Under the pieces are notes generated by a model. That model saw only the letters and a program-made list of their open reading frames with translations, was not told where the DNA came from and searched no databases. DNA of 64,000 bases from Streptomyces violaceusniger Tu 4113 (GTDB lineage: Bacteria > Actinomycetota > Actinomycetes > Streptomycetales > Streptomycetaceae), in NCBI RefSeq assembly GCF_000147815.2, contig NC_015957.1, positions 8,804,001 through 8,868,000 on the forward strand, read 5' to 3'. A program made the translations under genes and the position numbers. The stretch's first letter is position 1. Every line of letters begins with the position of its first letter. Positions 24,383-33,134 of the stretch are shown here, one piece after another.

Positions 24383-26914
24383 CTACTCCGCCTTGACGGC
24401 GTCAAGTGAATTGATCTTCACAGCCAAGCGGGCCGGCCACTGAGCCGCCAGCATCCCCACCAGGATGGCGAGCCCGAGGAAAACACCCATCCGACCCCAT
24501 GGCAGGACCAGTTCGTAAGTCGCCATTCGCTCGGTGATCAGCGATCCGGCCGCCCAGCTCAGGAAGATGCCGAGCGCGATCCCCAGCCCTCCACCAAAAA
24601 CCGCGATGGCAACCGATTCCAGTTGGATCATGCGCCTGATGGCACTACGGTCCATGCCGATCGCCCCCAGAACCCCGATCTCCCTGGTCCGTTCGAACAC
24701 CGACAGGGCCAGCGTGTTGATGACTCCGAACACCGCGACCACCACCGCTACGCCCAGCAACGCGTACAACATGGACAACAGCAGATTGGCCATGTTCGAG
24801 ATTGACTTCGAAACATCTTCTTTGTCCTGTATGCGCAGAGCGGGGTTGTCACCGAGCGCATTCGTCATGGAATCCTTGACGGCATCGGAGGCGCCGTTCT
24901 TGGTCTTCATTAGGAGCAGCACGTCGCTGACCTGTCGCTGATGCGGAGCGAGTGTCGCGGTGTCGACCATGATCCCGCTCAGCAGGTTGTTGCCCTCGAA
25001 GAGACCGCTGACGGTCATCCTGCCCTTCTCACCATCCTCATAGGTGACGGTGAAAACAGAACCTGTGTGCCAGCCGAAGGCGTCGGCGGTCTTGTGGTCG
25101 ACGACGACATGGTTCCCACCGAGTCTGCTGAAAGAGCCCTCGGAGAAGTCCAGTCGTGTCAGCGCATCCATCGTTCGGCCATCGACACCCGACAGGCTCC
25201 TGGACTTCCCCTCGATCCGGGCCGGGGAGTTGCGCACCGGGCTCATCCGCGTCACTTCCGGCGATCGATGCAGGGTCTTCTCCACCTGCAGTGAGAGCGG
25301 CGTCTTGGTGACCATGGAGACGACGTAGTCGGCGCGCAGGCCATCGGTGGCCATCTTGTCCAAGCCGCGTTGGAGGCCGACGGCGACCACCGTCATCCCT
25401 GTTGTCAAGGTGAGGCCGATCATCAGCGCTGCCCCCGTGGTGGCGGTTCGGCGGGGGTTGCGAACCGCGTTCTGCCGTGCGAGCTTGCCAGCGATGCCGA
25501 AGAGGCGCAGCGCGGGCGCCACGGCGGTGATCAGAGCACGCGAGAGTACCGGAGTCAGCACGATCACGCCGGCCAGTAGCAGAACCGCACCCAAGGCCAA
25601 GGGGGCGCTGGCCGGTTGGCTGCCGGACCGCGCGAAGAGCAACAGTGCGAGACCGCCCAAGGTCACCATTGCGCCGACGCTGTTGCGCAGCGCCAAGGAG
25701 CGACTGCCGGGCGTGGTGTGCACGCTTGCCATGGCCGCGACCGGCGGGACCTTGGCAGCACGGCGGCTGGGCAGCCAGGCCGCGACCACGGTGACGCCGA
25801 CGCCGACGAGCAGCGAGGCGATGACCGCGGTAGGGGGGATCGTCAGTGGGCCACTTGGGATGAGCACACCACTGGAACGCATCAGAGGCTGGAGGAGGAC
25901 ACCGATCCCCACCCCCAGCACGAAGCCGACCGATGCCGCAACGGCGCCGACGACGGCCGCCTCCGCAAGGACGGATCGGATGACCTGATGACGACTCGCG
26001 CCGACCGCACGGAGCAGGGCGATTTCCTTGATCCGCTGTGAGACCAGCACGGTGAAGGTGTTGGCGATGGTGAAGCTGCCGACGAAAAGTGCGATGACGG
26101 CGAAGAAGAGCAATGCCGTCCGCATGCTCTCCATGTCCTTCTTCACCGACTCGGCCTGGTCATGGGCGAGTTTTTCGCCGGTGACGGCACGCGTGTGTGC
26201 GGGCAGGATGGACTCGATCTCCCGCTTGAGCGCGCTCTGGCTGGTGCCTGGATCGGCCTTGATATGGATCTCGCTGAACTCCCCCTGCCGGGTGAACAGC
26301 CTCTGCGAGGTGGAGGTGTCGAGGAGGACGAGCGTCCCGCCGGCGGCGACGGTGCCGTCGTCCGTGGTGAAGATGCCGACGACCATCTGATCCAGGACCG
26401 GGCCGTCGACGGACATCCGGACTTTGTCACCGATCTTGTAGTGCGCGCGCTCGGCGGTCCTGGCGTCGAGGGCTACCTCGTTGGCGGCCGTCGGAGGACG
26501 TCCGCGCTTCATCGGATAGCGGGCATCCTGCCCGTTCGCGCCCGGGTAGTAGTTGGCTCCCAACGTCGAAAAGCCGCGCCCGATGAGATCGCCGTTCTTG
26601 TCGGCCACCGCCGCCTCCCCGGTCACGGTACCGGTGACCGAGGCCACGTGCGGCAGCCCGGCGGCTGTGCCGAGGAGCCGCTGCGAAAGGTCGGGAGGGT
26701 CGCCGGGTTTTCCCTGGCCCGACTTCTTGTGCGGCTGGATGGCGACGTCTACATCGGAGAACCCCTTCTCAGAGCCTTTGCGGTACGCGTTGGAGATCGT
26801 CGAAGTGAAGATCAGCGTGCCGGAGGTGAAGGCCACACCGAGCATCACGGCAAGCACCGTCATCAGCAGGCGGCCCTTGTGGGAGAGCACATTGCGTAAA
26901 GCAGTGCGGAACAT
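24383..26914 (-). CDS. ABC transporter permease, FtsX/MacB type (export or immunity)
   Basis: The 843-residue membrane protein opens with a short N-terminal helix (RLLMTVLAVMLGVAFTSGTL), followed by an extracellular MacB_PCD-like domain. Two FtsX-type membrane blocks have the pattern IKEIALLRAVGASRHQVIRS and TREIGVLGAIGMDRSAIRRM. Such permeases expel peptides or protect producers from lipid II-binding peptides. Codon 6 is TTA (26897-26899), so production may depend on bldA. It follows its ATPase gene after 48 bp and precedes lanA. Self-immunity or export of the lantibiotic is inferred from context. Confidence 0.9.
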   Translation of the reverse strand: MFRTALRNVLSHKGRLLMTVLAVMLGVAFTSGTLIFTSTISNAYRKGSEKGFSDVDVAIQPHKKSGQGKPGDPPDLSQRLLGTAAGLPHVASVTGTVTGEAAVADKNGDLIGRGFSTLGANYYPGANGQDARYPMKRGRPPTAANEVALDARTAERAHYKIGDKVRMSVDGPVLDQMVVGIFTTDDGTVAAGGTLVLLDTSTSQRLFTRQGEFSEIHIKADPGTSQSALKREIESILPAHTRAVTGEKLAHDQAESVKKDMESMRTALLFFAVIALFVGSFTIANTFTVLVSQRIKEIALLRAVGASRHQVIRSVLAEAAVVGAVAASVGFVLGVGIGVLLQPLMRSSGVLIPSGPLTIPPTAVIASLLVGVGVTVVAAWLPSRRAAKVPPVAAMASVHTTPGSRSLALRNSVGAMVTLGGLALLLFARSGSQPASAPLALGAVLLLAGVIVLTPVLSRALITAVAPALRLFGIAGKLARQNAVRNPRRTATTGAALMIGLTLTTGMTVVAVGLQRGLDKMATDGLRADYVVSMVTKTPLSLQVEKTLHRSPEVTRMSPVRNSPARIEGKSRSLSGVDGRTMDALTRLDFSEGSFSRLGGNHVVVDHKTADAFGWHTGSVFTVTYEDGEKGRMTVSGLFEGNNLLSGIMVDTATLAPHQRQVSDVLLLMKTKNGASDAVKDSMTNALGDNPALRIQDKEDVSKSISNMANLLLSMLYALLGVAVVVAVFGVINTLALSVFERTREIGVLGAIGMDRSAIRRMIQLESVAIAVFGGGLGIALGIFLSWAAGSLITERMATYELVLPWGRMGVFLGLAILVGMLAAQWPARLAVKINSLDAVKAE

Positions 26915-26962
26915 GGCGAGTCCTAGGTGAAAGCTTCGTCGTGAGGTGGGGGCAGAGGCCGG

Positions 26963-27751
26963 TCAGCTCGTCCTGCCCGCGGCATCGAACCGCTTCATAC
27001 GATCAAGCACGGCTTCGGCAGTGGGCTGGTGCATCTCATCGGCTATGCGACCGTCCGCGAGGAAGATGACGCGAGACGCGTAGGAGGCGGCGACCGGATC
27101 GTGGGTGACCATGACGACGGTCTGTCCCAGATCTCGCACCGAGTTGCGGAGGAATCCCAGCACCTCTGCGCCGGCGCGGGAGTCGAGATTGCCCGTGGGT
27201 TCGTCGGCGAACACCACCTCAGGCCTGGCGGCCAGCGCCCGAGCGACGGCCACGCGCTGCTGCTGGCCGCCGGAGAGCTGACCGGGCCGGTGATGCAGCC
27301 GTCCGGACAGGCCGACCGATTCGATGACTGCCTCCATCCATCGCCGGTCAGGTGTACGACCGGCGATGTCCATCGGCAACGTGATGTTCTCCAACGCGTT
27401 CAACGTAGGCAGCAGGTTGAACGCCTGGAACACAAAGCCGACCTTGTCGCGGCGCAGGTGCGTGAGCTCCTTGTCGCCGAGCTTGGTCAGATCCGTGTCG
27501 CCGATGTAGGCCGAACCGTGCGTCACCGCGTCGAGGCCGGCCACGCAGTGCATCAGGGTCGACTTACCGGAGCCTGAAGGTCCCATGATCGCCGTGAACT
27601 CCGACTGGCGGAAGGCCACCGACACCGCGTCCAGGGCAACTACCTTCGTCTCGCCCTCGCCGTAAACCTTTGTCAGGTGCACTGCACGGGCAGCCTCGGC
27701 GGGGCCTCTGGCAGAGGCGGACGTCTCACGCGAATCATGTAAGTGGACCAC
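26963..27751 (-). CDS. ABC transporter ATPase partner of the FtsX-type permease
   Basis: The 262-residue ATPase belongs to the LolD/MacB group. It has Walker A GPSGSGKST, Q-loop VFQAFNLLP, signature LSGGQQQRVAVARAL, Walker B VVFADEPTGNLDS and an H-loop VMVTHDP. The first 25 residues are an extension before the ATPase core. GTG 27751, with GGGAG upstream, makes codon 4 a TTA (27740-27742). A start further in would remove it. It is the first gene of the leftward cluster and pairs with the adjacent permease. Confidence 0.9.
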   Translation of the reverse strand: MVHLHDSRETSASARGPAEAARAVHLTKVYGEGETKVVALDAVSVAFRQSEFTAIMGPSGSGKSTLMHCVAGLDAVTHGSAYIGDTDLTKLGDKELTHLRRDKVGFVFQAFNLLPTLNALENITLPMDIAGRTPDRRWMEAVIESVGLSGRLHHRPGQLSGGQQQRVAVARALAARPEVVFADEPTGNLDSRAGAEVLGFLRNSVRDLGQTVVMVTHDPVAASYASRVIFLADGRIADEMHQPTAEAVLDRMKRFDAAGRTS

Positions 27752-27982
27752 AGGGGGGCACTCCCGTCGAATGCTGGCAAGTACAACAGGAATCCATAGT
27801 CCTGAGACCCCGGCGCCAGGCCGTCAGACTCTGCGCCACCTTTCCGTCACCCTGTGGTATTACCCGGCTCCCGCGCTTCATCCTGCGGTATGACCGAGCC
27901 ACTCGAGAGCCCTCGTCAACACGAGCGATCGCAGCATGGACAAGGGTGACACCACGGTCGTCCTCAGCCTGGATCACAAGGG

Positions 27983-28800
27983 TCACGATCCATGAGGTGC
28001 GGTGGCTTCCGGCCCGGACGCCTCCCGCTGATGGGCGCATCCCTTCCAGTCGACCAGTGCCGAGCCCCAGGTGACACCTGCTCCTACCGCGGTCATGGCG
28101 ACTCTGGTTCCCGGTACGAGACGGCCCTCCTGCCGGGCTTGGCTGAGCGCCAGTGGAATCGACGAGGAGGAGGTGTTGCCGACGTGGCCGACGGTCAGCA
28201 CAACACGCTCGGGCGGTAGATCCGGCTCGTGCACCACGGACCGAATGATCCGGGCGTTCGCCTGGTGCGGCACGAACAGATCCACGTCCGCGAGATCGAG
28301 ACCGCGTGCGGTACAAACGTCACGCGTTCCGTTGGCCACGGTGTCGGTCGCATTGACGTAGACCTCGGCGCCGTCCATCCGGATCACGCGGTCGGTCGGA
28401 TCGACGTACAGGATGTCTCCGAGGCCGCCGTTCGACCCAAGCCGTATCACGGGAGCGCACTTCCTGCGGTCGCAAGCCGAGGAACCCGTCACGACAACGG
28501 CTCCCGCGGCATCGCCGAATAGCGGTGCCGTCGCACGGTCCGTCATGTCCGAGATCCGTGAGACCGCCTCCGCGGCACAGACCAGCACACAGCTCTGGCG
28601 GCCGGACTCCACCGCGGCGAAAGCGTAGTCCAGGGCATAGACGAAGCCAGCACACGCAGCATTCCGCTCCGACCTGTTTGGTCCCCAGGCCCGCTGCCAG
28701 TTGCGAGGCCGGCGACGGTGACGGACGGTCGGCTGTGATCGTCGCGGCGATGACGAGATCGACGTCCCGCCCGCTCCTCCCGGCATCGTCCAGCGCGTCG
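27983..28800 (-). pseudogene. Ketoacyl-ACP synthase III (FabH-like) remnant, truncated and frameshifted
   Basis: The 3' part encodes a clear KAS III C-terminal region with the catalytic triad motifs: Cys in NAACAGFVYALDYA, His in LFVPHQANARI and Asn in GHVGNTSSSS. The preceding N-terminal segment (ALDDAG, VDLVIAATITADRPSPSPAS) lies in another frame, and the two meet near 28,670 just before NAACAGF. Moreover, the first 60 or so residues of a normal FabH are absent, because homology fades near 28,800, close to the dus stop codon. One indel plus the missing N terminus indicate a decayed gene. It may have belonged to the lanthipeptide island or to an older gene set. Confidence 0.8.
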
Positions 28801-28902
28801 CCGCCGCCCAAGCAGGTGAGTGGGCACTCTTCGAGGGAGACTAGGTGACTGGTGCTGGTCGTGTGGGCTCGCATTGGCGGTCGTGATGGTCCTACGCCCG
28901 GC

Positions 28903-30123
28903 TCAGCCGCCCGAGGTGTCCAGCTCCGCGTCCGCGCCGATCCCCGCGCAGTCGTACGGGTCGTCCAGCCAGCCGTCGGGCAGCACCACGCGGTTGCGGC
29001 CCGAGGTGCGGCCGCGCGGGCCGTCGGCGCCGGGGGGCCACTCCTGGTCCAGGTCCAGCTCGGCCAGCAGGGCGTCCAGCTCGGCGAGGGACGAGGTGAT
29101 CGCCAGCCGCTTGCGCATCTCCGAGCCGACCGAGAAGCCCTTGGTGTACCAGGCGACGTGCTTACGGAAGTCGATCACGCCGCGCTCCTCGTCCTCCAGC
29201 CACTCGGCGAGCAGCTCGGCGTGGCGGCGCATCACGGCCGCGACCTCCTTGAGCGTCGGCCGCGGGTAGCCGGGCGCCTCGGAGCCGGACACCGGCACCT
29301 CGGAGCCGTCCACCGGCGCCTCCTGGCCGGGCTCGAACGCGGCCACCAGGTCGCCGAAGAGCCAGGGCCGCCCGAGGCAGCCGCGCCCCACGACCACGCC
29401 GTCACAGCCCGTCTCACGCATCATCCGGACCGCGTCGTCGGCGGACCAGATGTCGCCGTTGCCCAGTACCGGGATCTCCGGGACGGCCTCCTTCAGGCGG
29501 GCGATGGCCTCCCAGTCGGCGGTGCCGCCGTAGTGCTGCGCCGCGGTGCGGCCGTGCAGGGCGATCGCGGTCACGCCCTCCTCGACCGCGATCCGGCCCG
29601 CGTCGAGGAAGGTGATGTGGTCGTCGTCGATGCCCTTGCGCATCTTCATGGTGACCGGCAGCGGGCCCGCCGCGGTCACGGCCTCGCGCAGGATCGAGCG
29701 CAGCAGATGCCGCTTGTACGGAAGCGCCGAGCCGCCGCCCTTACGGGTCACCTTGGGCACCGGGCAGCCGAAGTTGAGGTCGATATGGTCGGCGAGGTTC
29801 TCGTCCACGATCATCTGGACGGCCTTGCCGACGGTCATCGGGTCCACCCCGTAGAGCTGGATGGAGCGCGGCTTCTCGCTGCCGTCGAAGTGGATCAGCC
29901 GCATCGTCTTGGCGTCCCGCTCCACCAGCGCCCGGGTGGTGATCATCTCGCTGACGAACAACCCTTTACCGCCCGAGAACTCCCGGCACAGGGTGCGGAA
30001 CGGAGCGTTGGTGATCCCGGCCATCGGTGCGAGAACGACCGGCGGCTGGACCATATGCGGTCCGATCCGCAGCCGCGTCCGCGGCTGATGCGGAGTCTGC
30101 GGCGGCTGCGGCGTCTGCGTCAT
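28903..30123 (-). CDS. dusB: tRNA-dihydrouridine synthase, DusB type
   Basis: The 406-residue flavoenzyme reduces specific uridines in tRNA to dihydrouridine using NADPH. It has the Dus TIM-barrel motifs LAPMAGITNAPFRTLCREF at the start, the active-site NFGCPVPKVTRKGGGSAL with its Cys, ALHGRTAAQHY, and the FMN-phosphate segment VLGNGDI ... GVVVGRGCLGRPW. A C-terminal extension of about 90 residues is typical of actinobacterial members. ATG 30123 has AAGGAAG upstream, and longer frames into the divergent promoter are rejected. It is divergent from the MFS gene at 30252. Confidence 0.92.
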   Translation of the reverse strand: MTQTPQPPQTPHQPRTRLRIGPHMVQPPVVLAPMAGITNAPFRTLCREFSGGKGLFVSEMITTRALVERDAKTMRLIHFDGSEKPRSIQLYGVDPMTVGKAVQMIVDENLADHIDLNFGCPVPKVTRKGGGSALPYKRHLLRSILREAVTAAGPLPVTMKMRKGIDDDHITFLDAGRIAVEEGVTAIALHGRTAAQHYGGTADWEAIARLKEAVPEIPVLGNGDIWSADDAVRMMRETGCDGVVVGRGCLGRPWLFGDLVAAFEPGQEAPVDGSEVPVSGSEAPGYPRPTLKEVAAVMRRHAELLAEWLEDEERGVIDFRKHVAWYTKGFSVGSEMRKRLAITSSLAELDALLAELDLDQEWPPGADGPRGRTSGRNRVVLPDGWLDDPYDCAGIGADAELDTSGG

Positions 30124-30251
30124 GGGGTCAGCTTCCTTGTGCGTACTACGGTGGAGAGAACGGGCCGATCTCTTATTGTCCCGCACCCGCCAGAGGGACC
30201 GACAGGGCGGTGATGACCGCCGCACCGACAGTATCGATGTAGCGTTCAACC

Positions 30252-31742
30252 ATGCGTGAGCTCAGCCATCGGCGGCGCATGCTCGTGCTGGCGATTTGCT
30301 GCATGAGCCTGCTGCTCGTCAGCCTCGACAACACCGTCCTCAACGTCGCCCTGCCCTCGATCCGAAGCGATCTGCACGCCTCCGTCTCCGGGATGCAGTG
30401 GACGATCGACGCGTACACCCTGGTCCTCGCCGCGCTTTTGATGCTCTCGGGGTCGACGGCCGACCGGGTGGGACGCAAGCGCACCTTCCAGACCGGGCTG
30501 GTGATCTTCACCCTCGGGTCGGGGCTGTGCAGCCTGGCGCCCAACCTCGAGACGCTGGTCATCTTCCGCATGGTGCAGGCGATCGGCGGTTCGATGCTGA
30601 ACCCCGTCGCCATGTCGATCATCACCAATGTCTTCACCGAACCCAAGGAGCGGGCCCGCGCCATCGGCGTCTGGGGCGGGGTCGTCGGCATCAGCATGGC
30701 GGCCGGGCCGATCGTGGGCGGCGTGCTGGTGGAGTCCGTCGGCTGGCGTTCGATCTTCTGGATAAACCTTCCGGTCGGGGTGGCGGCGCTGCTCCTCACC
30801 GCCCGCTACGTACCGGAGTCGCGTGCCCCCAAGCCGCGCCGGGCCGACCCCGTCGGCCAGTTGCTCGTCGTCGCGGTGCTGGGCACCCTCACGTACGCGA
30901 TCATCGAGGCGCCGGACCGCGGCTGGGACTCGCCGCTGATCGTGACCTTCGCGGCCATCGCCGCCGTGGGGCTCATCGCGCTGATCCGCTACGAGCTGCG
31001 GCGTGAGGAACCGCTGATCGATCTGCGGTTCTTCCACAGCGCGCCGTTCAGCGGGGCGACGGTCGTCGCGGTGTGCGCCTTCGCGGCGCTCAGCGGCTAT
31101 CTCTTCATGAACACGCTCTATCTGCAGGACGTACGAGGGCTCGACGCGCTGCACGCCGGGCTGTGGATGCTGCCCATGGCGTTCATGTGCTTCGTCTGCG
31201 CGCCGCTGTCCGGACGCCTGGTGGGCGCCCGCGGGCCCCGGCCGTCGATGCTGGTGGCCGGGGTGGCCATAACGGCCAGCGGGGTGATGTTCGCCGTTTT
31301 CGACGTCCAGACGACCGACATCGGGCTGCTGCTCGGCTATGCGATGTTCGGCCTCGGCTTCGGCATGGTCAACGCGCCCATCACCAACACGGCGGTCTCC
31401 GGTATGCCCCGCTCCCAGGCCGGAGTCGCCGCGGCCGTCGCCTCCACGAGCCGCCAGGTGGGCCAGTCGCTCGGTGTCGCGGTCATCGGCGCGGTGCTGG
31501 CGGCGGGCGCCGCCTCGGCGGCGGCGGGCCGGATGGGGCACGCCGCCTCGCCCGCGGCCGCTGCCGCGTTCGTGGACGCCGCCCGTCCGGCCTGGTGGAT
31601 CATCGCCGGATGCGGTGCCGTCATCCTGCTGCTGGGGATGGTGACCACGGGCCGCTGGGCCGAGAAGACGACCCGGCGCACGGCCTCCCTGCTTGAGGAG
31701 AGCGCGCCTACGGGACGGGCATCGGCGAGCGCGAAGGCGTAG
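30252..31742 (+). CDS. DHA2-family MFS drug/H+ antiporter
   Basis: The 496-residue protein shows 14 hydrophobic segments and DHA2 motifs: SLDNTVLNVALPSIRSDL in helix 1, the GSTADRVGRKR motif A loop and WGGVVGISMAAGPIVGG (motif C). It probably exports drugs or metabolites across the membrane. It starts 128 bp from the divergent dusB start with no clear ribosome binding site before ATG 30252, so the mRNA may be nearly leaderless. No regulator gene is directly attached. Confidence 0.88.
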   Translation: MRELSHRRRMLVLAICCMSLLLVSLDNTVLNVALPSIRSDLHASVSGMQWTIDAYTLVLAALLMLSGSTADRVGRKRTFQTGLVIFTLGSGLCSLAPNLETLVIFRMVQAIGGSMLNPVAMSIITNVFTEPKERARAIGVWGGVVGISMAAGPIVGGVLVESVGWRSIFWINLPVGVAALLLTARYVPESRAPKPRRADPVGQLLVVAVLGTLTYAIIEAPDRGWDSPLIVTFAAIAAVGLIALIRYELRREEPLIDLRFFHSAPFSGATVVAVCAFAALSGYLFMNTLYLQDVRGLDALHAGLWMLPMAFMCFVCAPLSGRLVGARGPRPSMLVAGVAITASGVMFAVFDVQTTDIGLLLGYAMFGLGFGMVNAPITNTAVSGMPRSQAGVAAAVASTSRQVGQSLGVAVIGAVLAAGAASAAAGRMGHAASPAAAAAFVDAARPAWWIIAGCGAVILLLGMVTTGRWAEKTTRRTASLLEESAPTGRASASAKA

Positions 31743-31967
31743 TTGGCGCGAGGGGGGCGGGCGTCCGGCGCACGGTGCCGCCTGCGGCGGGCTGTTCCCC
31801 TCCCCGCCCCTTCCCGCGGCAGCGATATGCGGCTCCGCCGCGTGGTGGGGCCCCGCCCCAGCCCCCGGGCCGGACGACCCGGAGGGGGTCCAGGGGCGCA
31901 GCCCCTGGTTACGGGAAGGGGCAGGAGGGGAAAGATCCGCCGCACGGCGGGCCCGGGGCCCGGCGAG
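31743..31967. repeat. Intergenic Streptomyces-type repeat with hairpin
   Basis: This gap between convergent genes is G/C-homopolymer rich. CCAGGGGC (31890-31897) and GCCCCTGG (31901-31908) form a tight hairpin with a GCA loop, followed by ACGGGAAGGGGCAGGAGGGG. From memory, this hairpin plus purine tail is a dispersed repeat seen in many Streptomyces genomes. Here it can terminate both transcripts. Confidence 0.6.
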
Positions 31968-33032
31968 TCAGACCGCCGCCGGGGCGGCCTCGGCCGTCGC
32001 GGCCTCCGCCGCGAGCGCCAGCGCGTGCAGCCGCTCCAGGCGCTCATGCGTCTCCGTGTCCGCCGGGGTGTAGGTGAGCAGCTTGGGGCCCTGCCTCGGG
32101 CCGGTCCACAGGCTGGTGGAGGCCATCCGGAGGATGCCCACCTGCGACTGGCGGTAGACCTTGATCTTGTCGCCGGGCCGGAGCACCTCATGCCGCGCCC
32201 AGATCTCCCGGAACTCCGCCGAGGCGTCCTCCAGCCGCTTCACCATCGCCTTCCAGGCGGGCTCGGCGACATGCTCGGCCATGACGGCACGGAACTTGGC
32301 CGCCATGAGCCGGATCGTCTCGTCCCGGTCCACCAGGCTGGAGCGCCACTCGTCATGGGTGAAGGCCAGCCACAGGCAATTGCGGTCCTCCGGCGGCACC
32401 TTGTCGAGGTCGCACATCATCAGCCGGTAGGTGCGGTTGTAGGCGAGCAGGTCGAAGCGGCTGTTCTGGACGCAGGCGGGGAACGGCTCGAGCTGCTCCA
32501 GCATGCGCCGCAGCGACTGCGGAACGCCCGTGCACTCGCTCGCCGGGCTCGGGTCGACGGTCCCGGCGAGCGCGAAGAGATGGGCCCGCTCGCTGCGGTC
32601 CAGGATCAGCGCGCGGGCGATGGCGTCGAGGACCTGCGCCGAGACATGGATGTCGCGGCCCTGCTCCAGCCACGTGTACCAGGTCACGCCGACGGTCGAG
32701 AGCTGCGCGACCTCCTCGCGGCGCAGTCCGGGGGTGCGCCGGCGGCGGCCCCGGGGCAGCCCCACCTGCTCAGGGGTGATCCGCTCCCGCCGGCTCCGCA
32801 GAAACGCGGCCAGCTCTCCCCTTCTTGGGTCGCTCGCCTCCAAGCGCTTTGATCCGGTGTCGACACTCCTCGTCGACGGTCGCTCGTTCCTCGCTCCCTG
32901 CTCCTCGTCGCTTTCGACACCGGCGCGCCCTACGGCTCGCTCCCGGCGCCGTATCTCGGCCCCCGCACTCCTGCTCCCGGCCGTGGCACCCGTCGTGGCA
33001 CCGGCCATGGCTTCCTGCACCATCGTGGTCAT
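31968..33032 (-). CDS. XRE-type regulator with MmyB-like ligand domain
   Basis: The 354-residue protein has a helix-turn-helix (DPRRGELAAFLRSRRERI, TPGLRREEVAQLSTVGVTWY) followed by an MmyB-like PAS-type domain (PFPACVQNSRFDLLAYNRTY to HEVLRPGDKI). This layout is very common in Streptomyces regulators divergent from exporters or oxidoreductases. The first 75 residues before the HTH are Arg/Ser-rich and atypical, so translation may start further in. ATG 33032 is the longest reading that does not enter the promoter. It is divergent from the MFS gene at 33135 and probably represses it. Confidence 0.82.
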   Translation of the reverse strand: MTTMVQEAMAGATTGATAGSRSAGAEIRRRERAVGRAGVESDEEQGARNERPSTRSVDTGSKRLEASDPRRGELAAFLRSRRERITPEQVGLPRGRRRRTPGLRREEVAQLSTVGVTWYTWLEQGRDIHVSAQVLDAIARALILDRSERAHLFALAGTVDPSPASECTGVPQSLRRMLEQLEPFPACVQNSRFDLLAYNRTYRLMMCDLDKVPPEDRNCLWLAFTHDEWRSSLVDRDETIRLMAAKFRAVMAEHVAEPAWKAMVKRLEDASAEFREIWARHEVLRPGDKIKVYRQSQVGILRMASTSLWTGPRQGPKLLTYTPADTETHERLERLHALALAAEAATAEAAPAAV

Positions 33033-33062
33033 GGCTCCAGGGTGCCTGAAGGGCTCAGCCGG

Positions 33063-33106
33063 TTGCCAGGTACTTCTTGTACCAGGATAAAGACACTCTG
33101 GTACCA
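33063..33106 (+). promoter_or_regulatory. Promoter and operators between the XRE regulator and the MFS gene
   Basis: A -35-like TTGCCA (33063-33068) and a -10-like GATAAA (33086-33091) are exactly 17 bp apart. The spacer contains GGTAC-TTCTT-GTACC (33069-33083), and a second palindrome TGGTACCA lies at 33099-33106 around the expected start. Binding at both GGTAC sites would block the promoter. The MmyB-like regulator is the obvious candidate. Confidence 0.65.
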
Positions 33107-33134
33107 GCCTGAGCGACCACGGATCTTTGTAAGC

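Noticed and set aside
24101..24405. Minus-strand frames overlapping the lanA promoter considered as a second precursor
   Set aside because: No ribosome binding site, no leader or core pattern, and they overlap lanA or the permease 3' end.
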